A DNA stretch of 64,000 nucleotides. Source: Sphaerotilus mobilis. GTDB lineage: Bacteria > Pseudomonadota > Gammaproteobacteria > Burkholderiales > Burkholderiaceae_C. The stretch is taken from the NCBI RefSeq assembly GCF_004216565.1, contig NZ_SGWV01000011.1:1-64000 (forward strand), given 5' to 3'. The first letter of the stretch is position 1. Every line of letters begins with the position of its first letter. Positions 17,128 through 25,320 of the stretch are shown one piece after another. The notes under the pieces were generated by a model that worked only from the letters and a program-made list of their open reading frames with translations, was not told where the DNA came from and made no database searches. Both the position numbers and the translations under genes were made by a program.

Positions 17128-18603
17128 TTGATCGACGACACCGCCAGCCTCTCGCCGCTCAATGCTGGCGACGTCATCGACGGCTTCGAGCTGATGGAGC
17201 GCCTGCACCAGGGCGGCATGGCCAACCTCTGGCGCGTCAGCCATGCGGAACACGGCAGCGCGTTGCTGATGAAGGTGCCGCGCATCAAGGGCGGCGAGGA
17301 CCCGGCCACCATCGTGGGCTTCGAGGTCGAGCAGATGATCTTGCCGACGCTGCGCGGCGTGCACGTGCCACGCTTCATCGCCCGGGGCGACTTCATCACC
17401 CGGCCCTACATCGTGATGGAGCAGATCGCCGGCGAGTCGCTGCGGCCGCGCCTGGACCAGGCGCCACTGCCGATCGACGAGGTCGTCAGCCTCGGCATCC
17501 GGGTGGCAACCGCGCTGCACGACCTGCACCGCCAGCACGTCATCCACCTCGACATCAAGCCCAGCAACATCCTGTTCCGGCCGAGCGGCGAGGCGGTGCT
17601 GGTCGACTTCGGCCTGAGCCGCCACGACCACCTGCCCGACCTGCTCGACGAGGAGTTCAACCTGCCCATGGGCACCGGGCCCTACATGTCGCCCGAGCAG
17701 GTGCAGTTCGTGCGCAGCGAGCCACGCTCGGACCTGTTCGCGCTGGGCGTGATGCTCTACCACCTGGTGACCGGCGCGCGCCCTTTTGGTGCGCCCACCA
17801 GCGTGCGCGGCCTGCGCGAGCGGCTCTATGCGCGTCCGGTGCCGCCGATCACCTTGCGGCCGGACTGCCCGCCATGGCTGCAGGAGATCATCCTGCGCTG
17901 CCTCGAAGTCCATGCCGACAAGCGCCACCCGAGTGCCGCCCACCTCGCCCAGGATCTGGCCAACCCGACGGGCGTTCCGCTGACCGAACGGGCCCGACAG
18001 CGTGACACCGGCACCCAGCTGCAGCGCCTGAGTCGCTGGTTCAAGGCACTGGGCGCCGAGCCGGTCGAGCGGCCCAGCGTGTCCGAGCAGCTCAAGCGCG
18101 CGCCCATCGTCATGGCGGCGGTCGACGTCAGCGGCGCGACCGATGACCTGCTCGACCTGCTGCGCGAGACGGTGCGCCGCATCGTCATCACCGAACAGGG
18201 CGCGCGGCTTGCTTGTGTCAGCGTCATGAAGACCAACCGCATCGGCATGGACGAGCTGACCGACAAGCAGGGCAACAGCCTGCACGTCAAGCAACTGGTC
18301 GGTCTCAAGCACTGGGCCCGGCCGCTGTCACAGGCGCTCGGGCTGGCCGACAACCGGCTGACCTTCCATGTGCTCGAAGCGCCCGATGCGGCCACCGCCA
18401 TTATCGAGTTCGCCCGCCGCACCCAGGTTGACCACATCGTGATGGGGGCGCGCGGCAACTCGGCGCTGCGGCGCTACCTGGGCAGCGTGTCGTCTGAGGT
18501 GGTGGCGCAGGCCGAATGCACCGTGACGGTCGTGCGGGTGCCGAGCGCGTCGACCGGCGAGGCAGGCGTTGCCGCCGACGGCCGCGAATCCGGCGCGGCC
18601 TGA
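17128..18603 (+). CDS. Serine/threonine protein kinase fused to a UspA domain
   Basis: A 491-residue two-domain protein. Residues about 20-290 are a Hanks-type kinase: glycine loop LHQGGMANLWRV, ATP-binding Lys in LLMKVPR, catalytic loop HLDIKPSN, DFG in LVDFGLSRH, and GTGPYMSPEQ in the activation segment. The catalytic Asp is preceded by Leu rather than Arg, so it is a non-RD kinase. Residues about 325-475 form a universal stress domain ending in GARGNSALRRYLGSVSSEVV, a nucleotide-binding GxRG motif. No membrane segment is seen. The start is TTG with GGGAGA upstream. It lies between the two halves of the pigment cluster, and any link to pigment control is inferred. Confidence 0.85.
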   Translation: MIDDTASLSPLNAGDVIDGFELMERLHQGGMANLWRVSHAEHGSALLMKVPRIKGGEDPATIVGFEVEQMILPTLRGVHVPRFIARGDFITRPYIVMEQIAGESLRPRLDQAPLPIDEVVSLGIRVATALHDLHRQHVIHLDIKPSNILFRPSGEAVLVDFGLSRHDHLPDLLDEEFNLPMGTGPYMSPEQVQFVRSEPRSDLFALGVMLYHLVTGARPFGAPTSVRGLRERLYARPVPPITLRPDCPPWLQEIILRCLEVHADKRHPSAAHLAQDLANPTGVPLTERARQRDTGTQLQRLSRWFKALGAEPVERPSVSEQLKRAPIVMAAVDVSGATDDLLDLLRETVRRIVITEQGARLACVSVMKTNRIGMDELTDKQGNSLHVKQLVGLKHWARPLSQALGLADNRLTFHVLEAPDAATAIIEFARRTQVDHIVMGARGNSALRRYLGSVSSEVVAQAECTVTVVRVPSASTGEAGVAADGRESGAA

Positions 18604-18615
18604 TCACCGTCGCAC

Positions 18616-19131
18616 ATGGCCAACGCCCGGCCGCCCGATCCCGCTGGACTGCCTTGGGTGCTGGACGTCGAGGCCTCCGGCTTCGGCCGCGGCAGCTACC
18701 CCATCGAGGTCGGTTTTGTCGGCCCGGCCGGCGAGGTCGGCTGCACGTTGATCCAGCCCGAGACGGACTGGACCAGCTGGGATCCCGCCGCCGCCCGCAT
18801 CCACGGCATCGCCCGCGAGTTGCTGCTGATGCACGGCAAGCCCGTCGACGTGGTGGCCCGGCTCCTCAACGAGCAGCTGGCCGGCCAGGTCGTCTACTGC
18901 GACGCCTGGGCGCACGACTACGTCTGGCTGGCACGGCTGTTCGATGCGGCGGACATGGCGCCCGCCTTCCGGCTGTGTGACCTGCGCGAGCTGCTGGTCC
19001 AGGATGAGCTGGACCGCTTCGACGCCGTGCGTGAGCGTGTGCGACGCGACCTCGCCAGTCCGCGCCACCGCGCCAGCGCCGATGCGCGGGTGCTGCAGCT
19101 GAGCGTGGCGGCGGTGCGGCGCGGCGGCTGA
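18616..19131 (+). CDS. DnaQ-fold 3'-5' exonuclease-like protein
   Basis: A 171-residue RNase H-fold protein with the DEDDh pattern: DVEASGFG (first D and E) near residue 17, CDAWAHD in the middle, and the terminal HRASADAR carrying the active His and last Asp. The length suggests a stand-alone exonuclease domain like those of oligoribonuclease or PolC/epsilon relatives. It starts 12 bases after the kinase-UspA gene and is convergent with the ketosynthase gene. Substrate is unknown. Confidence 0.75.
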   Translation: MANARPPDPAGLPWVLDVEASGFGRGSYPIEVGFVGPAGEVGCTLIQPETDWTSWDPAAARIHGIARELLLMHGKPVDVVARLLNEQLAGQVVYCDAWAHDYVWLARLFDAADMAPAFRLCDLRELLVQDELDRFDAVRERVRRDLASPRHRASADARVLQLSVAAVRRGG

Positions 19132-19145
19132 GCCGCCAGGCGGGA

Positions 19146-20363
19146 TCAGACCCGCTTGAAGACCAGCGACGAGTTGGTCCCGCCGAAGGCGAAGGAGCTG
19201 CTCAGCGCCGCGTCCAGCGGCCGGACCAGCGCCTCTCCCGCTCGTGCCAGCGGCACGTCGCACAACGGGTCCGGCGTGTCGCAATGGGCCTGCGGCGGCA
19301 GTTGCTGGCGCTTGAGCGCCTGGATGGTGATGACCGCTTCGAGCGCGCCGGCCGCGCCCAGCAGATGGCCATGCAAGGCCTTGGTCGAGCTGACGCGCAG
19401 GCCGCTCAAGTCCTCGCCCCAGACGCCGCGGATGGCTTCGCACTCGACCGTGTCGCCCGCCTTGGTCGCCGTGCCGTGGGCGTTGACGTAGCCGATGTCC
19501 GACGGCGTCAGGCCGGCCAGCTGCAGGGCCGCCCGCAGCGCGCGTTGCTGGCCCTGCGCATCGGGCTTGGTCAGGTGGGTGGCGTCGCAGCTCAGGCCCC
19601 AGCCGGCCAGCTCGGCGTGGCGCGTCGGTGCCTGACGGGCGGCGGCACGTTCGGCGCTTTCGAGCACCAGGAAGGCCGCGCCCTCGCCGAGCACGAAGCC
19701 GCTGCGATCGGCTGAGAAGGGCCGGCAGCAGCGCGCCGCCGCGTCGCCGCCGGGCGTGAAGCTGGCGAGCGTCTGCATGGCCTGCCAGGTCAGCACGACG
19801 CCAGGCACGATCAGCGCTTCGGTGCCGCCGGCGATGGCGATGTCGACCTCGCCGCAACGCACGGCCTTGGCCGCCTCGGCGATCGCGACCGATGACGAGG
19901 CGCAGGCCACCGCATAGGTCAGCACCGGTCCGCGCACGCCCAGCCGCATCGCCACATGGGCGGCTGGGGCGTTGGGCATGAAGGCGGGGATGGTCAGCGG
20001 CGAGACGCGCCCGTTGCTGGAACGGTAGGCCGCTTCCAGCGCCGAGGCGCCGCCCATGCCACAGCCAACGTAGATGCCGATGCGTTCGGGCGCGGCATGC
20101 GCAAGGCCACCGGCATCGCGCACCGCCAGGTCGGCGGCCGCGACGGCCAGCTGGCTGACGCGGTCGACGCCGGCGGTCTGGAGCTTGTTGAACCAGCGAC
20201 TCAGGTCGATGTCGACGGTGGCCGCCGCTGCCGGCTTGGCCAGGTCCATCGCCAATTCGTGCACCGCCGAGCGGCCTTGCACGATGGCGTCGAACACGCT
20301 GTCGGCGTCATGACCGTGCGGGGCGACGAGACCCAGGCCGGTGACAAGGACGCCGGAACTCAC
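19146..20363 (-). CDS. Beta-ketoacyl-ACP synthase, third KS of the cluster (FabF-like, ApeR type)
   Basis: A 405-residue condensing enzyme closer to FabF than the other two of the locus. It opens with VLVTGLGLVAPHG, has the nucleophile in YAVACASSSVAI, the histidines in NAHGTATKAGD and TKALHGHLLGAAG, and a closing SFAFGGTNSS box. All catalytic residues are present. In APE clusters a FabF-like single KS may start or finish chains, beside the KS-CLF heterodimers. The start codon is GTG, 14 bases after the ACP stop, so it is probably co-transcribed with the ACP. Confidence 0.87.
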   Translation of the reverse strand: MSSGVLVTGLGLVAPHGHDADSVFDAIVQGRSAVHELAMDLAKPAAAATVDIDLSRWFNKLQTAGVDRVSQLAVAAADLAVRDAGGLAHAAPERIGIYVGCGMGGASALEAAYRSSNGRVSPLTIPAFMPNAPAAHVAMRLGVRGPVLTYAVACASSSVAIAEAAKAVRCGEVDIAIAGGTEALIVPGVVLTWQAMQTLASFTPGGDAAARCCRPFSADRSGFVLGEGAAFLVLESAERAAARQAPTRHAELAGWGLSCDATHLTKPDAQGQQRALRAALQLAGLTPSDIGYVNAHGTATKAGDTVECEAIRGVWGEDLSGLRVSSTKALHGHLLGAAGALEAVITIQALKRQQLPPQAHCDTPDPLCDVPLARAGEALVRPLDAALSSSFAFGGTNSSLVFKRV

Positions 20364-20377
20364 GAGCCGCGTCGCAT

Positions 20378-20617
20378 TCAGGCGGCCTGCGAGGCGCGGA
20401 CCTTGTCGACCACCAGCGCCAGGGCGGCCAGGGAGTCGACCTGCGAGTCCTCTTCCGGGAGCTTGATGCCGTAGTGGTCCTCGACCGCGAACAGGAACTC
20501 GACCAGCGCGAGCGAGTCGATGCCGCTCTGGGCCATGGAGGCGTTGGGGTCCAGTTGGGACGGATCGAGGCCGTACTTTTCCTGGATCAGGGCCTGAAGC
20601 TCAGGGAGCGAACTCAT
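20378..20617 (-). CDS. Acyl carrier protein, first copy
   Basis: A 79-residue acidic carrier protein with the phosphopantetheine attachment Ser in QSGIDSLALVEF (about residue 35), the four-helix pattern and normal length. It should hold the growing polyene as a thioester once modified by a phosphopantetheinyl transferase, which is not encoded in this window. GGGAG precedes the ATG. It lies directly before the FabF-like KS, and a second ACP is encoded at the other end of the operon (28320-28604). Confidence 0.88.
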   Translation of the reverse strand: MSSLPELQALIQEKYGLDPSQLDPNASMAQSGIDSLALVEFLFAVEDHYGIKLPEEDSQVDSLAALALVVDKVRASQAA

Positions 20618-20761
20618 GTGATGGTTTCCGTGGTCTGGCGGCTGGCCGGTCGGCGCATCGATGTCATCGAGGTTCGACCGGTCGGAGCCCGGCTTGACAT
20701 GCGGCCGGTGCAGGGCCTCCCGTGCACCGTTTCCGGACTCGTCCGCAAGCGGTCGATGATA

Positions 20762-21442
20762 TCAGCGGCCCCCTGCGGGAATGTCCTGCGGACCCCCTTC
20801 GGCACGTGGCCCCCAGCGCAGTGCGGCCAGGGCAAACAGGCCGCCCAGAAGCGTGCCGGCGACGGCATCGAGGGCGACGTGCTGCTTGGTCGCCAGGGTC
20901 GAATACGCGATCGCCAGGAACCACGCCAGGTTGACGACATGCCAGACACGCGGCGAGCCGAGCACCGTCAATTGCCGCCTCAGCCACAGCCCCGAGTAGG
21001 CCGCAGATGCCACATGCAGCGACGGGCAGGCATTGCCCGCAGCGTCGACGCCCTGCAGCAGCGCGAAGCCGGCATGGCCGGACACGTCGACGCCGTGCGG
21101 CGGTACCGCGTTGGGCCAGAAGTAGAAGCAGGCCAGGCCCGTCAGGCACATCGCCGCAGCCCATACGCCGTAGGCGATCAAGCGGCGCAGCGTCAGGAAC
21201 AGGCCGGGCGAGATGCCGACATAGACCCACAGCGACACATAGGCCGCCAGCCAGCCCGGCTGCAAGGGAATGGCCTGGTCCAGCCAGGTCAGCGGCATGA
21301 CCGTCACCGGGTAGGCCGGATGCCGCAGCAGGTGGAAGTAGCCGATGAAGAACAGCCACATGAAACCGCTGATGCCGAACACCTTGACCCACAGGTGGCG
21401 GCGCCAGCAGCGCCACAGCGCCGGGTAGAAGCCGTCGGGCAT
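20762..21442 (-). CDS. PAP2-family membrane phosphatase
   Basis: A 226-residue inner-membrane protein with about six hydrophobic segments and the phosphatase motifs CPSLHVAS and KQHVALD, which correspond to the PSxH and HxxxD boxes of the type 2 phosphatidic acid phosphatase family. A clear KxxxxxxRP first motif is not obvious. Likely substrates are a lipid phosphate or undecaprenyl-type carrier in the lipid-anchor pathway. It is not a common APE gene but lies in frame with the operon, 17 bases after the halogenase-like gene. Confidence 0.78.
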   Translation of the reverse strand: MPDGFYPALWRCWRRHLWVKVFGISGFMWLFFIGYFHLLRHPAYPVTVMPLTWLDQAIPLQPGWLAAYVSLWVYVGISPGLFLTLRRLIAYGVWAAAMCLTGLACFYFWPNAVPPHGVDVSGHAGFALLQGVDAAGNACPSLHVASAAYSGLWLRRQLTVLGSPRVWHVVNLAWFLAIAYSTLATKQHVALDAVAGTLLGGLFALAALRWGPRAEGGPQDIPAGGR

Positions 21443-21459
21443 CGTGTGCGCGACGCGGC

Positions 21460-23130
21460 TCAGGCCGGCACGCGCTCGGGCGCCTCGAACAGCATCGGCT
21501 CGTAGGCATGCACGCTGCCGTCAGGCAGCAGCGCGTCCAAGGCCGGGCAGGCGAGCGCCGGGTGATCGGCGCGGACCCGCTCGCGCAGCTCCAGCGCCAT
21601 CGCACTCAGGCGTCGTGTGGCCTCCTGGATGCGGGCCTTGAAGCCGTCCGCATCGAGCGTGTCCTTCAGGCTGCCGTTGAGGTCGACGAACCACGGCACC
21701 GAGGCCTGGTCCAGCATCACCGGCAGGTTGCGACGCTGGCTGTGCTGGCCCCAGGTGCGCAGCAGCGCCTGCACCTCGACGTTGAGGCGCTGGCACAGCT
21801 GCAGCTCGTCGCGCAGCTGCGAGAGCGCACCCAGGTCGGCCAGCTTGTCGTGGAAGAAGAGCTGGGCCAGCACGCTCCAGTAGTAGGTGTAGTCCCAGAA
21901 CACCTTGGCCGGCAGCACCTCGGGATCGCCGAACAGCTCGTATTGATCGACGTACAGCGCCAGCGTGCTGTCGTAGAAGGAGCGGAAGATCTGCTCGAAG
22001 ACCTGGGTGTGCGCCTCCAGCTTCAGGCCGGCGCGGTCACGCATCACCAGCTCGGTGATGTAGGTGTTGCCGATGCCGATGAAGTCGCTGCCGGGCGAGT
22101 AGAAGGGGTCCAGGAAACGCCCCGCCTCGCCGGCCAGGGCCCAGCGGTCGGCCGAAAAGATCTGGGCGCAGTCGTAAGAGAAGCGGCGGAAGAAGGCGAA
22201 GTCCTGCAGGTCGTCGCGGCGCGGGTCGAGCTCGTCGAACAGGGCTGGCTGGTACTGGGCGAACCAGTCCATTGCCTTGTCGAAGGTGTCCATGGTCTCG
22301 ACCGGATGGATGCGCGGGTCGGCCACGATGCCCACCGAATGCGAGCCCGAGGACAGCGGGATCAGCCAGACCCAGTAGCCGCGCCCGACCAGATGGTTGG
22401 TCGACAGCCAGCGCGTGGGCGTGACGCAGCGGGCCTGCCAGGCCGGGTCGTCGCTCCAGCGGTCGATCTCGATGTGGCCCTTGACGCGAAACCAGATTGC
22501 ATGGGCCGGGTGGGCGTTCTCGCGCGCCAGGCCGAGCTGGCGCTTGATCAGCCCGGCACGGCCGCAGGCGTCGATCACCCAGCGCGCTTGCACGGGCGAC
22601 TGGGGCTCGCCGGCGCGCTGCCAGGCGATCTCATGCCGGCCGTCGCCCGCGCCCTCATGCAGCGTGACCTTGCGGATCAGTGCGCCATCGATGAAGCGGA
22701 TGCCGCGGCGCAGGCATTCCTCGCCAAGGAAGTTCTCGAAGCTGCCGCGATCGATCTGGTAGCTGGTCACCGGCAGTGGCCGGCTCGAACCGAGTTCGGT
22801 GACCTGGTCGATGTCGCGCCGGCCTTCGGAGAAAAAGAAGCGGAAGCCGAACTTGCGCAGTTGCTGGCTGCGCAGGTGTTCGCCCAGACCCAGCACCTGC
22901 TCGAAGTAGTGGGCACCGATCTCGACCGAGGACTCGCCGACCTTGTGGCAGGCCAGCGGCACCGGGTGGCTGCGCCGCTCCAGCACGAGGATGTCCAGCG
23001 TCGGGTCGCGCTCGCGCAGCTGCAGGGCCAGCGTCAGTCCGGCCAGGCCGCCGCCCATGATGACGATGTCATGCGTGGTGGCGGCTGTCGTGTCGCTCGC
23101 GAGGTCGTGCGGGGCGGCGTTCGTGCTCAT
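21460..23130 (-). CDS. FAD-dependent halogenase-family oxidoreductase
   Basis: A 556-residue flavoprotein of the tryptophan-halogenase/flavin monooxygenase superfamily. It has the FAD Rossmann motif IVIMGGGLAGLTLA near residue 22, KVGESS, a GYWVWLIPL segment near residue 250 that matches the halogenase WxWxIP signature, and AGRFLDPFYSPGSDF for FAD binding. It could halogenate the aryl head, as xanthomonadins are known to be brominated, or hydroxylate it. Catalytic halogenation cannot be proven by eye. The start at 23130 gives MSTNAAPHD; in-frame codons upstream lack family resemblance. Confidence 0.78.
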   Translation of the reverse strand: MSTNAAPHDLASDTTAATTHDIVIMGGGLAGLTLALQLRERDPTLDILVLERRSHPVPLACHKVGESSVEIGAHYFEQVLGLGEHLRSQQLRKFGFRFFFSEGRRDIDQVTELGSSRPLPVTSYQIDRGSFENFLGEECLRRGIRFIDGALIRKVTLHEGAGDGRHEIAWQRAGEPQSPVQARWVIDACGRAGLIKRQLGLARENAHPAHAIWFRVKGHIEIDRWSDDPAWQARCVTPTRWLSTNHLVGRGYWVWLIPLSSGSHSVGIVADPRIHPVETMDTFDKAMDWFAQYQPALFDELDPRRDDLQDFAFFRRFSYDCAQIFSADRWALAGEAGRFLDPFYSPGSDFIGIGNTYITELVMRDRAGLKLEAHTQVFEQIFRSFYDSTLALYVDQYELFGDPEVLPAKVFWDYTYYWSVLAQLFFHDKLADLGALSQLRDELQLCQRLNVEVQALLRTWGQHSQRRNLPVMLDQASVPWFVDLNGSLKDTLDADGFKARIQEATRRLSAMALELRERVRADHPALACPALDALLPDGSVHAYEPMLFEAPERVPA

Positions 23131-23170
23131 GCGGGGGCGGTCCTGGAAGGCGGGCGGTATGGCCGGGGCA

Positions 23171-24061
23171 TCATGCCTCAGCCCCTCTGGCGTTGTCTTG
23201 CGCGGGGACGGCTGTGTCGGTGTCCAGACGTTCGAGCTGGAGGGCCAGGCCCGTGCCGCCAGGCTGCGCATCCAGTGGCAGGTCCAGCGCCAGGTCGCTT
23301 GGGTCGCGGTCGGCGGACGTCAGCGTCGCCAATGCCTCGGCCAGCGGCAGGGCATCGGCCATGGCGTGTCCCGCCAGGGCCCGCGCGGCGGCGCTGCGCA
23401 GGTCGGGCGCGAGGCCCACCGGCCCGGGCGCCAGCCGCATCGCCACTGTTGAACGGGGCGTGCGGCGCGGACTCAGCACCAGCGCGAAGGCCAGCAGGCC
23501 GCGGTCGACATGGACCTGGGCGAGCCGGCCGCTGGCGGCGGTGTCCAGCGCCACCAGCAGCACGGGCACCTCGTCGGCCAGGCACAGCGTGGCGGCCTCG
23601 AACAGCCCGGCGGCAAAGCCGACATGCTGTTGCGCCAGCGCGCTGCTGCCCTTCTGGCAGCCGCTGGCGATGGCCCAGTAGCCCGAGGCGGCGTTGTGCA
23701 CCGAATGGTGGAAGCGCGTGGGCGAGAGCAGCAGCGGATCGGCCGCCAGCGTGCTGCACAAGGCGTCGACGATGGCCAGGTCGCCATGTGTCGAGGTGAA
23801 GACGCTGGCCGGCGGATCGTCGCCCAGCCCGGCGGCGGCGACGGCCGCCTGCGCCACCTCCAGCGCCAGCAGCACCGAATCGGGCGCGCGACGGCGTTCG
23901 TTGGGCGCGAGCATCGCCGCAGCCGGGCGCTTGCGGGTCGCGGCGGGGGTGTCGTCGACCGGCATGGGCTCGCCGCGCAAGGCCTTGGCGGCCGTCGCCC
24001 AGTCCGGCCAGGCGGCGGTCCAGCAGGCGATGCCGTCGATGTGGATCTGACCGGCGCTCAT
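23171..24061 (-). CDS. Ketosynthase chain-length factor-like protein, second copy
   Basis: A 296-residue half-ketosynthase of the same type as the one at 9132, sharing the block SPTRFHHSVHNAASGYWAIA and the following AQQHVGFAAGLFEA. The site matching the KS nucleophile reads Gly-Ser-Ser-Ala, so the Cys is absent. It should form a heterodimer with the KS encoded immediately upstream (24061-25320), whose stop overlaps its start. The C-terminal 30 residues are Asp/Gln rich and probably disordered. This second KS-CLF pair is additional to the pair at 7933-9950. Confidence 0.82.
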   Translation of the reverse strand: MSAGQIHIDGIACWTAAWPDWATAAKALRGEPMPVDDTPAATRKRPAAAMLAPNERRRAPDSVLLALEVAQAAVAAAGLGDDPPASVFTSTHGDLAIVDALCSTLAADPLLLSPTRFHHSVHNAASGYWAIASGCQKGSSALAQQHVGFAAGLFEAATLCLADEVPVLLVALDTAASGRLAQVHVDRGLLAFALVLSPRRTPRSTVAMRLAPGPVGLAPDLRSAAARALAGHAMADALPLAEALATLTSADRDPSDLALDLPLDAQPGGTGLALQLERLDTDTAVPAQDNARGAEA

Positions 24062-25320
24062 CACCGTCCCCCGGCGCGGCCGAACAGCAGCACGCAGTTG
24101 TTGCCACCGAAGCCGAAGGCATGGCTGGCGACACGGCGGACCTGCCCGTCGCGCTCGCAGGCCAACCGCAGCTGCTGCGCAAAAGGCGCCGGCAAGGCCG
24201 CATCCACCACGTGCGTGCCGATGCTGCCCGGCAGCCCCGCGCCGGCCAGCGCCTGCAGCCCGGCCACCGCCTGCACGATGCCGGCCGCGCCCATGGTGTG
24301 GCCGGTCAGGCCCTTGCTGGCGCTGGCATGCACGTCGGCGCGGTAGCGGCGGGCGACCAGGGCGGCCTCGACCTCGTCGTTGCGCGCGCTGGCGGTGCCA
24401 TGCAGCAGCACCAGGTCGATCGCGTCGGCGCGCAGGGCGGCACGGGCCAGGGCCTCGTCCAGCGCCCGCTCGGCGCCCAGGCCTTGTGGGTGCGGGCTGG
24501 ACATGTGGTGGGCGTCGTTGGACTCGCCGTGGCCGATCAGGCAAGGCGTGGCCGGGTCCTCGCCGGGCTCCCAGCGTTCGAGCAGGGCGTAGCCGGCGGC
24601 CTCGCCGATGCTGATGCCGTCGCGTGCCGCGTCGAAGGGCCGGCACGGCGATGTCGACACCAAGCCCAGCGCGCGGAAGCCGAACAGCACGCTGGCGCAG
24701 AGGGCGTCGACGCCGCCGACGACCACCGCGTCAACCCAGCCCAGCCGCAGCCAGCGTTCGGCGCTGGCAAAGACCTTGGCGCTCGACGAGCAGGCGGTCG
24801 ACACCGTCAGCGCCGGCCCGGCCACACCCAGCGCGCGCTGCACGAAGCCGGTGATGGCGTGCGGCGTGTTCAGGCTGGGGTGGCGCAGCGAGGCGGGCAC
24901 CGGCGTGTCGGCGGGCCAGTCGCGGTAGGCCTGTTCGCTGACGCCGATGGTCGATGCCGAACTGCCCAGCAGCAGCCCGACCCGGTCGGCGCCCCAGCGT
25001 TGCACGGCGTCCTGGGCGGCGTCGACGAAGCCGTCGGCCTGCAGGCCGCGCCAGGCCAGGCGCAGGGCGCGCGAGGTCCGCTCGGTGCGGTCGCCGGGAA
25101 AGTCGGACGGCGCCGCCTCGTCCAGGGCGTCGACCGCGCCGACCCAGGTGGGCAGCGCCCAGGCCGGCCAGCGTGTGGCGTCCAGCGGCTGCAGCGCGGT
25201 GGTCGATGCGGCCAGCGCCTTGCTCAGGCTGCTGCGGCCTTGCCCGGCAGCGCTGGTGGCGGTCCAGGCGCGGACGGCCACCGGCGCGATCGGGCGGATC
25301 GGGCGGATCGGCGGCGTCAT
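24061..25320 (-). CDS. Beta-ketoacyl-ACP synthase, second KS of the cluster
   Basis: A 419-residue ketosynthase with the same nucleophile block as the KS at 7933 (STACSSSAKV), His in LLHGTASARND, Lys/His in SKGLTGHTMGAAG and the final AFGFGGNN box. The SSPHPQGLGAERAL region also matches that KS, so the two look paralogous. The N-terminus carries an Ile-Arg-Pro repeat (IRPIRPIAP) encoded by a small GC-rich DNA repeat. The start overlaps the MMPL stop (ATGA), and its stop overlaps the chain-length-factor start. Confidence 0.87.
   Translation of the reverse strand: MTPPIRPIRPIAPVAVRAWTATSAAGQGRSSLSKALAASTTALQPLDATRWPAWALPTWVGAVDALDEAAPSDFPGDRTERTSRALRLAWRGLQADGFVDAAQDAVQRWGADRVGLLLGSSASTIGVSEQAYRDWPADTPVPASLRHPSLNTPHAITGFVQRALGVAGPALTVSTACSSSAKVFASAERWLRLGWVDAVVVGGVDALCASVLFGFRALGLVSTSPCRPFDAARDGISIGEAAGYALLERWEPGEDPATPCLIGHGESNDAHHMSSPHPQGLGAERALDEALARAALRADAIDLVLLHGTASARNDEVEAALVARRYRADVHASASKGLTGHTMGAAGIVQAVAGLQALAGAGLPGSIGTHVVDAALPAPFAQQLRLACERDGQVRRVASHAFGFGGNNCVLLFGRAGGR

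Noticed and set aside
7933-25320. Type II polyketide antibiotic cluster
   Set aside because: The half-size chain-length factors, hotdog dehydratases, LolA-like and MMPL genes match aryl polyenes; no cyclase or aromatase is present.
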